A DNA stretch of 64,000 nucleotides from Spirochaetota bacterium (GTDB lineage Bacteria > Spirochaetota > UBA4802 > UBA5550). The position numbers were made by a program, and so were the translations under genes. The stretch is from contig JAGNKX010000006.1 in the NCBI GenBank assembly GCA_017999915.1, forward strand, positions 222,210-286,209, in the 5' to 3' direction. Position 1 is the stretch's first letter, and every line of letters starts with the position of its first letter. This document shows positions 55,751 to 63,944 of this stretch, piece after piece. The notes beneath the pieces are model-generated. The model made no database searches, was not told where the DNA came from, and saw only the letters and a list, made by a program, of their open reading frames with translations.

Positions 55751-56299
55751 TCATGCATATTTTCTCATCAGGTAATCAATAGTGGCTATTATATCCTTAT
55801 TATCATATTTTTCCATGATATGATTTTCATACTTGTTAAACAGTTCACACACCATCTCCTGTTCTGAATGTGATAAGAAATGATCAATAATTGGAAGCAG
55901 TAGCGTATTTTCCTTATTAATGTGTGATTCTATATGATTTATAAACCCGACGACTCCCGTAATAAATTCCGGCGAGAGAAGCTCGTACGGATTGTCGGTC
56001 AATGAATCCTGCAAAGTTTTGATGAATTTGCTGCATATCCTGTGCTCTGCGGCGAGATTTCCGATGTCGCCGTTAACTATATCAATGCCTTTGGCCTCCA
56101 GGTTTTTAAAAAGGATGGCCTCTTCTTTTCCATTATGGCACATTCCGGTAAAAATCGCGTGAAACCTGACGCATTCTGCAAGGTCCTTCTTGTTGATTAT
56201 CACCGTGAGTTCGGATTTCATGAATATATGCTGCAGGATATCCAGTCTACGTAATATATATTCATGATCCCTCCTGATGTGTTCCACTGCTTTTCCCAT
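55751..56299 (-). CDS. Hemerythrin-like protein, copy 2 of a tandem pair
   Basis: A 182-residue paralogue of 53432-53980. Candidate ligands are HIRRDHEYIL, MCHNGKEEAILF, AAEHRICSKFI and INHIESHINKENTLL. ATG at 56299 follows GGAGC and gives the same N-terminus as the other copy. Confidence 0.8.
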   Translation of the reverse strand: MGKAVEHIRRDHEYILRRLDILQHIFMKSELTVIINKKDLAECVRFHAIFTGMCHNGKEEAILFKNLEAKGIDIVNGDIGNLAAEHRICSKFIKTLQDSLTDNPYELLSPEFITGVVGFINHIESHINKENTLLLPIIDHFLSHSEQEMVCELFNKYENHIMEKYDNKDIIATIDYLMRKYA

Positions 56300-56495
56300 G
56301 TCGAGCTCCGTATAATAAAGTGCTGTTATCATATCGTCCGGGACAATCAACTACATGTTCCGTTCTGTCCACATCGTTGAAATATGTGGCCATTTGCGCT
56401 TTGTATTTCCAATAGCCGCATATGACGTACCCGATACCGCGAGAAATGAAATGTATGCAATTCACACATCGGGAAATATCAATATTTTGATCCAA
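56262..56495 (-). CDS. Small cysteine-rich protein
   Basis: A 77-residue frame with RCVNCIHF, VICGYWKYKA and VVDCPGRYD; the four cysteines suit a small metal-binding fold. It overlaps the start of the hemerythrin gene by 38 bp in another frame. It fits the local theme of small metal proteins, but the C-terminal third may be out-of-frame noise. Confidence 0.45.
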   Translation of the reverse strand: MDQNIDISRCVNCIHFISRGIGYVICGYWKYKAQMATYFNDVDRTEHVVDCPGRYDNSTLLYGARHGKSSGTHQEGS

Positions 56496-56514
56496 GCTTA
56501 TTCTCCTCGGGCCC

Positions 56515-56943
56515 TCAGGTCGGTTTCAGCGTAAAAATCACCTTGCTGATGGCGTCATGAAATATCGGAGGCTGCGGCGTGTTAAGCAGTCGGTACAGCA
56601 TCGCGACATACAGCTGCTTCTTTTTCACGGATGCCTCTTCATTTGATTTTTTCAATTCCATCAAAACGTTACCTAAAGAATGTATAGCCATGACGCGCGT
56701 ATCAAGACACATCTGGTAATCCATTGCCGTATTAAATACCTCTTCGATTAAAATAGCCGATGGCTCCTTTATTTCATGAACGCATTCCAGTACCGCCTCC
56801 ACAAGCTTCCAGTTTTTTTTGTATCTTAGTATTCGTATGAGTTCATCTTGTATTTTATCGAGCATCCCCTCTTTCTTAATGGCCTCGAGTTTATCAAGAA
56901 CAATCCCCCAATCCAGCAGATTACCGAGATAGAATTCGTTCAT
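56515..56943 (-). CDS. HEAT-repeat-like helical protein
   Basis: A 142-residue all-helical protein with repeats reminiscent of HEAT/armadillo units (KNWKLVEAVLECVHEIKEP; TRVMAIHSLGNVLMELKK). Likely a protein-binding scaffold. It is probably the first gene of the minus-strand island downstream of a candidate sigma-54 promoter. Confidence 0.6.
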   Translation of the reverse strand: MNEFYLGNLLDWGIVLDKLEAIKKEGMLDKIQDELIRILRYKKNWKLVEAVLECVHEIKEPSAILIEEVFNTAMDYQMCLDTRVMAIHSLGNVLMELKKSNEEASVKKKQLYVAMLYRLLNTPQPPIFHDAISKVIFTLKPT

Positions 56944-57017
56944 ATCATGCCTTTTTCATCTTAAGCAGTTATATATTTTTGTTATACCTGATTGTGGCAA
57001 AATTCACTTTTCCAGAC

Positions 57018-57032
57018 GCAATTTAACTTCCA
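57018..57032 (-). promoter_or_regulatory. Candidate sigma-54 promoter
   Basis: On the minus strand, TGGAAGTTAAATTGC fits the -24/-12 pattern TGGcacg-N4-TTGC with GG and GC at the right distance. It lies about 75 bp before the HEAT-like gene and reads toward the hemerythrin island. An NtrC-type activator is encoded some 500 bp away, which lends support. Confidence 0.4.
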
Positions 57033-57045
57033 CGTATTCAGGATA

Positions 57046-57174
57046 TTAAGTTTTTTTGAATAACTTTCTTTCATGGCGGCTTGCCTGCCCCGCTGATAAA
57101 AGGAGTCCCCAAACCGTGAAAATAAGTCCGACAATCAGGATGGTTCCCATTATGATAAACATCTTCAGTTTCAT
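57046..57174 (-). CDS. Single-helix small membrane protein
   Basis: A 42-residue frame with one strong transmembrane helix (FIIMGTILIVGLIFTVWGLL) and a basic tail (SRHERKLFKKT), oriented tail-in. Ribosome-site support is weak. Its pattern resembles small regulatory or accessory membrane peptides. Lies upstream of the candidate sigma-54 promoter. Confidence 0.45.
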   Translation of the reverse strand: MKLKMFIIMGTILIVGLIFTVWGLLLSAGQASRHERKLFKKT

Positions 57175-57501
57175 GATAGTAGCACCCATCATATATTATA
57201 AACTCATCATAGAGCTTGCATTGACCATGGTAACGCTTCTATGAATTATATAACGCAAGTAACATGCCATTAAAATGATAGTAATGATTTTATTAATCCT
57301 TTTGATATTTATGAGTCATTTTCATCGTTTATGGGCTGGAGTGAGTTGGAATTATGCGAGGTATGCCAATATTTGATACACAACGTGCATTTGTAGATTA
57401 TTAGGAAGGAAATCAAAATGGAGGGGTTTAACAATAAAATAGTTTTTATGATGCATAATACAACATGTCGTTGCTTTATGCATCACGCCAGTGCGATGGA
57501 T
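57175..57501. other. Intergenic stretch without a recognised gene
   Basis: A 327-bp AT-rich gap between the small membrane protein and the NtrC-type regulator stop. No frame, repeat or terminator stands out. Confidence 0.4.
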
Positions 57502-58851
57502 TTATTCAGTTATGCCAAGCCTCTGTATCATCCTCCAGAGTGAAGTTCTGTTTATTCCTAGTATCTCGGACGCCTTGGCCTTGTTCCCGCCGGTCATTTC
57601 AAGCACCTTTATTATATAGGCGCGGCTCACCTCTTCAAGGGTCATCAGGTCTTCGCCGGACATGGGCGATTCGTTTGATGGCAACCGCATCCGTTCCGGA
57701 AAGGTATCCGGCGTGAGACGGCTTCCGGATTCAAATATCACCGCTTTTGAAATGGTGTTTTCAAGTTCCCGCACGTTTCCGGGCCACTGGTATGATTCGA
57801 GAATTGATTTTGCTTCCGGCGTTATTTCATTTACGGCTTTGCTGTTTTCCTTCGAGTATTTAGTCATGAAGTACAGGGCAAGCGGAAGGATGTCGTCTTT
57901 CCTGTCTCTCAGCGGGGGAATCGGTATGGTGATTACATTGAGCCGGTAAAACAGGTCCTCGCGGAATTTTCCTTCCTTCACGGTGTTTTCCAGGTCTTTG
58001 TTCGTAGCCGCCACTACGCGGACATCCACCTTTTTCCGTTCAGCCGAGCCCACCGGCTGGATCTCACCCCCTTCCAGGACCCGCAGTAGCGCCTGCTGAA
58101 AACTTGCGCCGGTGTCCCCTATTTCATCGAGAAATATCGTTCCTCCCTCGGCCAGTTCGAAGAGCCCCGGCGTGTCCTTGAGTGCGCCCGTGAAGGCCCC
58201 CTTGGCGTAACCAAAGAGCTGGCTTTCCAGCAGCGAGTCCGTCAGCGCGCAGCAGTTGACCGGTATGAACGGCTTTTCCCGGCGCGCCCCGTTATAATGA
58301 AGTGCCCTCGCGATCAGTTCCTTGCCGGTTCCCGTTTCACCTGTAACCAGCACGGTGGCCTTTGCATCCTTTACTTTATTTATCATTTTGTAGACTTCAA
58401 TCATCGGCTCGCTGTTGCCGATGATATTGTCAAAAGAATATTTTTCTTTCAGTTGCTCGCGCAGGAGTGCGTTGTCGATGAGTATCCCTCTTCTTTCCAT
58501 GACCCGGTTGATAATGATGCGTATTTCGTCGAGGCTGAAGGGTTTTACCATATAATCCTCCGCGCCGTTCTTCATGGCTTCAACGGCGGTATCAACGGAG
58601 GCGTAGGCGGTAATGATGATTATGCTCGTATCCGGCGTCGCCGACCGTATTGACTGCAATACCTGCATGCCGCTTATTCCCGGCAATTTCAGGTCTGAAA
58701 TTACCAGCGCAAATACATGTTCGCTTGCTTTCTCCAGAGCTTCTTCGCCGCTTTCCACCCCGGTCGGCTGATACCCTTCTTTCGCTGTTATCTTGCAGAG
58801 GGCGTCCCTGAGCCTCGGGTCATCTTCCACGATCAGTATGCTTTTATTCAT
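57502..58851 (-). CDS. NtrC-family sigma-54-dependent response regulator
   Basis: A 449-residue activator with all three parts: a receiver (Asp in ALVISDLKLPG, about residue 53), an AAA+ domain (Walker A GETGTGKE, GAFTGA loop in YAKGAFTGALKDT, Walker B IFLDEIGD), and a Fis-type HTH at the C-terminus (KAKASEILGINRTSLWRMIQ). It is coupled to the sensor kinase upstream (18 bp). Its targets would have sigma-54 promoters, such as the candidate at 57018-57032. Confidence 0.95.
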   Translation of the reverse strand: MNKSILIVEDDPRLRDALCKITAKEGYQPTGVESGEEALEKASEHVFALVISDLKLPGISGMQVLQSIRSATPDTSIIIITAYASVDTAVEAMKNGAEDYMVKPFSLDEIRIIINRVMERRGILIDNALLREQLKEKYSFDNIIGNSEPMIEVYKMINKVKDAKATVLVTGETGTGKELIARALHYNGARREKPFIPVNCCALTDSLLESQLFGYAKGAFTGALKDTPGLFELAEGGTIFLDEIGDTGASFQQALLRVLEGGEIQPVGSAERKKVDVRVVAATNKDLENTVKEGKFREDLFYRLNVITIPIPPLRDRKDDILPLALYFMTKYSKENSKAVNEITPEAKSILESYQWPGNVRELENTISKAVIFESGSRLTPDTFPERMRLPSNESPMSGEDLMTLEEVSRAYIIKVLEMTGGNKAKASEILGINRTSLWRMIQRLGITE

Positions 58852-58868
58852 ATCACTGTTCCCTGAAT

Positions 58869-60542
58869 CTATCCTTCCTGCTTAACTACGGGCAACTCAA
58901 TGGTGAAGGTCGTCCCTGTATTGACGCCGCAATCATCGCCGTCTTCAACGGCGCTGCTGATAACGCGTATATTCCCCCCGGCTTTTCTTATCATTTCATA
59001 GCTTATATAGAGTCCCAGCCCGGTCCTTTCACCGCTGGGTTTTGTGGAAAAGAACGGGTCAAAGATCTTTCCGATTATTGATTTTGGTATGCCCGTTCCG
59101 CTGTCTTGAATATCGATTTTTACCATATTCGTGACCGTGGTAAACCATGTCTTGATTTTCAAGGTCCCCCCGTGTTTCATTGCCTCAACGGCGTTCGTAA
59201 ACATGTTCATCATCGCTTGGTGAACGACGCTTTCATTGCAAAGCGCTCTCGGCAGGTCTTCCTGAAAATGAACGAATACCGAAACGCCATGTTCCCTGGA
59301 ATATTTTTCTGTCATTTTCACCAGGCCCTTCAGAATGTCATTTATGTCAACTTCCTGTAATTCAAGTGATGAACGTCGGGAAAAGCTCATCAGGTTTTTT
59401 ATTATCGCACCGCACCGTGTGAGTTCTTCCACGGCAATATTCATTGATGAAAGATCATCAGAAGGGTATTGTTCTTTTAATTTTTCGTATAATAACTGCG
59501 TATAGATAAGAGCATTGGCAAGGGGATTGTTCAATTCGTGCGCGATGCCCGATGTTATTACCCCCATGGATGTAAGTTTTTCGTTTTGCAAAATCATCAT
59601 TTCCAGCTCTTTTTCATGGTCATATGATTTTTGAAGCATTTTGATCAGCATGTTTGCGGCAAAATAGCCGATCCCGCCCGCGATTATAAAGCTTACTGCA
59701 ATAAACAAAAGCATATACAGGCGCAGCGTATTCACCCTGGAAAGAATTTCATCGCTATCCTGCCTGACCGTGAGAAGCCAGCCGTAACGGTTAATGCTTT
59801 TTGTCGCTTGAAAATACCTGTTCCCTTTTTCATCAATATATTCTCCCGATATGAATTCGCCTTGTTTAAGCAGTTTAACTTTGTCGGATATTTTCACTGC
59901 TTTAAGCCTTGATCTTCCGGCCTTGTGATTTATGATATTGCCTTCCTTGTCTGTGAGAGTTAAATACCCGGTTTCTCCAAAACTTACATTGTTTAAATGA
60001 TTATTTATTGCGTCGAAATCAATTATACCGATCATTCTGTAGAGCAGTGTGTTTGATTTGTCAGTTATAGGCATAGACAGCGCTACACAGTTATCTTCAT
60101 ATGATCTATTGTAACATGGTAAAATGCATTCGTTGATTTTATGGGCAGCAGTTTTATTCACATCGAGCGTTTTAATATCTATAGAGCCTTTTTTTGATTC
60201 TATCCTGAATAATAAATTACCCTGGTTGTCATAAATTATTATAGCATGATAAACGCCGTATGCCTCCATAATACGCTGGAGTCTGTTATAAACGCTGTTA
60301 TAGTTATAATTGTCCTCAAGGGCCACTTTTCCCATTAGTCGCATATCCGCTTCGCGTTCACTTGTAAAACGGTTTATTACAAGAGAATTGCCGTCAATGA
60401 TAGTTGTAAAATGACTCGCGACATTTTCCCGTATTAATGTCTGGCCTTTAATATAGATAACAATGCCAAGACACAGCAGGGGCACGGTAGAAATTGCAAC
60501 GAAGGTAACAATCATTATCCATTTTAAACGTTGAAGTTTCAT
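58869..60542 (-). CDS. Sensor histidine kinase with extracytoplasmic Cache-like domain
   Basis: A 557-residue inner-membrane kinase. Helix 1 at about 9-28, a periplasmic dCache-like domain (about 30-275, with YGVYHAIIIYDNQGNLLFRI and FGETGYLTLTDKEGNII), helix 2 at about 280-300, then HisKA with His in SGIAHELNNPLANAL (about 338) and HATPase with FTNAVEAMKHGG and GTGIPKSIIGKIFDPFF. Cache domains bind small metabolites. It pairs with the NtrC-type regulator just downstream. Confidence 0.93.
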   Translation of the reverse strand: MKLQRLKWIMIVTFVAISTVPLLCLGIVIYIKGQTLIRENVASHFTTIIDGNSLVINRFTSEREADMRLMGKVALEDNYNYNSVYNRLQRIMEAYGVYHAIIIYDNQGNLLFRIESKKGSIDIKTLDVNKTAAHKINECILPCYNRSYEDNCVALSMPITDKSNTLLYRMIGIIDFDAINNHLNNVSFGETGYLTLTDKEGNIINHKAGRSRLKAVKISDKVKLLKQGEFISGEYIDEKGNRYFQATKSINRYGWLLTVRQDSDEILSRVNTLRLYMLLFIAVSFIIAGGIGYFAANMLIKMLQKSYDHEKELEMMILQNEKLTSMGVITSGIAHELNNPLANALIYTQLLYEKLKEQYPSDDLSSMNIAVEELTRCGAIIKNLMSFSRRSSLELQEVDINDILKGLVKMTEKYSREHGVSVFVHFQEDLPRALCNESVVHQAMMNMFTNAVEAMKHGGTLKIKTWFTTVTNMVKIDIQDSGTGIPKSIIGKIFDPFFSTKPSGERTGLGLYISYEMIRKAGGNIRVISSAVEDGDDCGVNTGTTFTIELPVVKQEG

Positions 60543-60710
60543 ATGATTAATTTTGAAACCAGAAAATGTTATTTATTATTGTAACTTATAAAAATATAAA
60601 TGTCAAGGATTACTGAAAAATGTTTTATCCAGCAGGGATCTTTGATGAAGGCCCGTTCTTTTCTATTATATAGAGTTGTTAGTAAAAATGATTGGTTATC
60701 TGAAAATGAA

Positions 60711-60812
60711 AAAAGCGGGGTCTTTCAGCCCCGCCTTTTCGCGTTCAGGCATGCAGGCAATCGGGGACGATTTTCGATACCTCATATTAATGAGATTTTG
60801 CTGGAATTCATG
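60711..60812. repeat. Dispersed hairpin-tail repeat, tail type B
   Basis: AAAAGCGGGG/CCCCGCCTTTT hairpin then CGTTCAGGCATGCAGGCAAT, CGGGGACGATTTTCGATAC and GAGATTTTGCTGGAATTC. Shares with the 45510 copy the type B tail, with blocks conserved to the end. It forms the left boundary of the second VapBC module. Confidence 0.7.
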
Positions 60813-60904
60813 ATATGGGAATTTGAACGCTGTTGGTTTATAACAAAATATTTCATAAAAAAAATTATTTGACTAATATGCATAAAATATGCACATTATT
60901 ACAT

Positions 60905-61099
60905 ATGAGAACAACAATAAATATTGACGATTCATTGATCAAGAAGGCATCGGCTCTCACCGGGATAGAGGAAAAAACGACTCTTGTCCGCCTTGGACTC
61001 GAAGCCCTTATCAAGAGGGAGAACAGCAGGCGTCTTGCTAAACTCGGCGGGACGGAGAAGTCATTGACTCCGGTGCCGAGAAGAAGGAACAAATTCTAA
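60905..61099 (+). CDS. vapB: VapB-type antitoxin, second module
   Basis: A 64-residue antitoxin with the ribbon-helix-helix start MRTTINIDDSLIKKASAL and a basic C-terminus (VPRRRNKF). The ATG at 60905 is chosen because it gives the normal N-terminus; an upstream in-frame start at 60833 would add an unlike leader. It is followed after four bases by the toxin. Confidence 0.85.
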   Translation: MRTTINIDDSLIKKASALTGIEEKTTLVRLGLEALIKRENSRRLAKLGGTEKSLTPVPRRRNKF

Positions 61100-61103
61100 T
61101 CCC

Positions 61104-61466
61104 ATGGTCCTCGTTGATACATCCGTATGGATCGAACACTTCAGAAAGGGCCATCCCCGGTTGGCAGAACTCCTGAACAATTCCGATGTGGCAATTCATC
61201 CTTTTATTGTCGGGGAACTCGCATGCGGGACTATCAAAAACCGAGAAGAGATCCTGAACCTGTTGCAAACGCTCGATTCATCACCTGAAATAAGCCTTCA
61301 GGAATTATTACATTTTATTGAAATAAATAAACTTCAGGGGAAGGGAATAGGATTCATAGACATCCATATTCTCGCCTCATCTCTACTTGCGGATTTCATG
61401 CTGTGGACCAATGATAAAAAATTGCATAGCATGGCCCAACGGATGGGAATAGCATATCAAGCATGA
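61104..61466 (+). CDS. vapC: VapC-type PIN-domain toxin, second module
   Basis: A 120-residue RNase toxin. PIN acidic residues: Asp in VLVDTSVWIEHF, Glu in IVGELACGT, Asp in IGFIDIHILASS and WTNDKKL. It lies directly after its antitoxin. The repeat at 61490 begins 24 bp after the stop and probably ends transcription. Confidence 0.9.
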   Translation: MVLVDTSVWIEHFRKGHPRLAELLNNSDVAIHPFIVGELACGTIKNREEILNLLQTLDSSPEISLQELLHFIEINKLQGKGIGFIDIHILASSLLADFMLWTNDKKLHSMAQRMGIAYQA

Positions 61467-61489
61467 ATCTAAATTAAAGAGCAAATATA

Positions 61490-61590
61490 AAAGGCGGGAT
61501 CGTGACCCCGCCTTTTTGCGTTCTATGATGCAGGTGAAACGGGACTTAAACTGCTGGGCACTTCGTTGTTGAATGTCATTGTTTGGTGTA
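61490..61590. repeat. Dispersed hairpin-tail repeat, tail type A
   Basis: AAAAGGCGGG/CCCGCCTTTT hairpin then CGTTCTATGATGCAGGTGAA, ACGGGACTTAAACTGCTGGG and CACTTCGTTGTTGAATGTCA. Right-hand boundary of the second VapBC module. Confidence 0.75.
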
Positions 61591-61795
61591 AAAAAATGAT
61601 ATCATGTTACCTGATATAATGATTATCCTCTGTGATGAATGGCATATGGGAAGTTGTAAATTTGAATTGGATGTATTTGAATCGAAATTATTGTCAGAAT
61701 TTCATATAATTTATTAAAAAATCTGTGATTGAGCAACTGAAGTCAAGAAAAGATATTTTAATTCATGTATTGTTTCCCAATCGGAGGATTAATGT

Positions 61796-62719
61796 ATGGT
61801 AAGCGAAAAAGTTGAAGCGGTGGGGAAAATGCAGGAGTACATCCAATCTCACATCAATGATCCCATAACCTTGCACGATCTTGCCCGATCATGCGGATTT
61901 TCGCCATGGCACGCATCCAGGATCTTCAAGGAGCTTATGGGAAAAACCCTGTTTGAGTATATCCGGGCTTTTCGTCTGTCTCAAGCGGCCCTTAAACTCA
62001 GGGATGAAGATGTAAAAGTGATAGATGTTGCTTTTGATTATGTTTTCGATACCCATGAAGGATTTACGAGGGCCTTTTCAAGGCAGTTCGGGATAAATCC
62101 TTCCGATTACAAAACACATACTCCCCCCGTTCAACTCTTTATTCCTTATCAGATTAAAGATGCCTACCGCTATAAACTAAAAAAGGAGATGGAAATGAAC
62201 AATGGAAGTTCAGTTAAGAGAGATGGCAAGCCGGTACAGACGGTTTTCGTTCAGGTGGTTGATAGGCCAGCCAGGAAAATGATTTTGAAAAGAGGGATCA
62301 AGGCAACTGATTATTTTGAATACTGTAATGAGGTCGGGTGCGATGTGTGGGGGATGCTGATAAGCGTTAAGGAGGCTCTCAATGAGCCTATGGGAGTATG
62401 GCTGCCTTCGAATATGATGAAAACAGGAACGTCCCACTATGCGCAAGGGGTGGAAGTCCCGGTTGAATATTCAGGCAAGGTACCGGATGGATTCGATATC
62501 ATCGATCTTAAACCGTGTAAAATGATGATCTTCCAGGGACCACCCTTTGATGACGAAGAATTCGAGGATGCTATCTACAGCTTGTGGGAAATAATAAAAT
62601 CATATAATCCGGAACTGTATGGTTTCTCCTGGGCTGAACAGGATGCTCCGCGATTTCAACTGGCACCGCAGGGGTATCGGGGATATATCGAAGGCAAGCC
62701 GGTGAAGCAGCTTGGTTAG
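61796..62719 (+). CDS. AraC-family regulator with GyrI-like effector domain
   Basis: A 307-residue regulator. The AraC-type HTH is N-terminal (about 12-108: ITLHDLARSCGFSPWHASRI and VIDVAFDYVFDTHEGFTRAF), and the C-terminal half (about 135-300) is a GyrI-like small-molecule-binding domain. This is the Rob/SoxS-like architecture of drug- or stress-sensing regulators. No obvious target lies nearby; a hairpin-tail repeat ends the gene. Confidence 0.9.
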   Translation: MVSEKVEAVGKMQEYIQSHINDPITLHDLARSCGFSPWHASRIFKELMGKTLFEYIRAFRLSQAALKLRDEDVKVIDVAFDYVFDTHEGFTRAFSRQFGINPSDYKTHTPPVQLFIPYQIKDAYRYKLKKEMEMNNGSSVKRDGKPVQTVFVQVVDRPARKMILKRGIKATDYFEYCNEVGCDVWGMLISVKEALNEPMGVWLPSNMMKTGTSHYAQGVEVPVEYSGKVPDGFDIIDLKPCKMMIFQGPPFDDEEFEDAIYSLWEIIKSYNPELYGFSWAEQDAPRFQLAPQGYRGYIEGKPVKQLG

Positions 62720-62764
62720 ATATATTGATTGGAACAAAAATTATTTCATAATAAAATAGATGAT

Positions 62765-62850
62765 AAAAAAAGGCGGGGTCGTGCAACCCCGCCTTTTTCG
62801 TGTTCTATGATGCAGGTGAGACGGGACTTAAACTATTATGTAGTACATTG
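62765..62850. repeat. Dispersed hairpin-tail repeat, tail type A
   Basis: AAAAAAAGGCGGGG/CCCCGCCTTTTT hairpin, then TGTTCTATGATGCAGGTGAG and ACGGGACTTAAACTAT, after which similarity fades. Probably the terminator of the AraC-GyrI gene. Confidence 0.75.
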
Positions 62851-62935
62851 GTTTTTGTCTTACTATGGTTTCGGAAACATACATAAAGATAGATTGATGT
62901 TTTCCACGACCGCACATTCAGCGTGGGGGCGCCGA

Positions 62936-63547
62936 TTATTTCCTTTTCATGCGGCGCCGTACCTTGGCAGTCCCGAGCACCAGGCCCATGAGGGCAATCA
63001 GGCCAAGGGCAGAAGGGCCGAAAAACTTTTTGCCCGTCCCGCCGGTTGCTGCGTTCGCGGCGCACCCGTCAGAGTCGTCCTTGCTGAGCGCGGAAAGAAG
63101 GAGGGCGGCGCCGGTATTGCCGGTATTCGATTCAGGCGTGGTCCCGGTGCCGGTTATGGTGGCGAACCATGTGCCTCGATCCGTTTGAACAGTGAAGCTT
63201 TCAGAGTAATTGCTCTCGGCAGAGGGAGCAAAGACAACATCAGCAGTGCAGGAGTCACCCGGATTTGCGAGGCTGGTGCCGCAGGTTGTTGATTTAATTA
63301 CAAATCCCGAACCGACACTGATTGACAGAATCGTTACTGCCCCAGGCGAGCCAGCTACATTAGTCTTGTTGGTTATTGTGAACGTTTGCCCGTCCGATTT
63401 GGAATTGACCGGTACTGAGCCAAAATCAACGGTTCCATCAGGTGAGATATCTATCGCCGCTACAGCTGTTCCTGAATAGGCAGCAGACTGAATGGCGACG
63501 ATGAAAGAAACTAACGCCATGCAGGCAATGATGATGGTGTTCTTCAT
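62936..63547 (-). CDS. Exported ASH-like domain protein with C-terminal membrane/sorting segment
   Basis: A 203-residue surface or periplasmic protein. A signal peptide (about 1-28) is followed by a single immunoglobulin-like domain of the choice-of-anchor-D/ASH type (GTVDFGSVPVNSKSDGQTF, SCTADVVFAPSAESN). The C-terminus has a linker with CAANAATGGTG, a hydrophobic helix (GPSALGLIALMGLVLGTA) and an Arg/Lys tail, the layout of bacterial C-terminal sorting signals such as the GlyGly-CTERM type. No sortase or rhombosortase gene is in the window. Confidence 0.7.
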   Translation of the reverse strand: MKNTIIIACMALVSFIVAIQSAAYSGTAVAAIDISPDGTVDFGSVPVNSKSDGQTFTITNKTNVAGSPGAVTILSISVGSGFVIKSTTCGTSLANPGDSCTADVVFAPSAESNYSESFTVQTDRGTWFATITGTGTTPESNTGNTGAALLLSALSKDDSDGCAANAATGGTGKKFFGPSALGLIALMGLVLGTAKVRRRMKRK

Positions 63548-63944
63548 GAGACTCCTCCAGGTTTATAGATCCGCGATCCTGCTCCCTCGCCGGAACCGAT
63601 CCAGTTGATGTAATGTTTCATGTATAACCAGATTAGATAATTTTAAGGTTACTGTTCAGTACTTTTCCTGTTGAAATGGCCTGTAACCGGTACATACAAC
63701 GGTTTCTGATAAATAAATATCAAGATGATACAACCCTGTCAATAGGCCAGGAATGAACGGCCACTCCCGGGGAATGAACGGCACAAGTTTTGTCGATTTT
63801 TGTGAAACAGGATGTCGGCAGGTCGTTGACCATGCCCGCATGGCGGTGGCCGATGGTGCGTATGAGCGAAAGTTTTTCACGGCCTTCAAGTGAGGGCGCC
63901 GTTGAAAAGCGTAGGCTGTAGAAACCGGTAGGTCTCTGTTTAAT
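63548..63944. other. Intergenic stretch, no recognised gene
   Basis: A 397-bp gap before the repeat at the window edge. The promoter of the surface-protein gene is expected just above 63547. Short minus-strand frames here look random. Confidence 0.35.
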
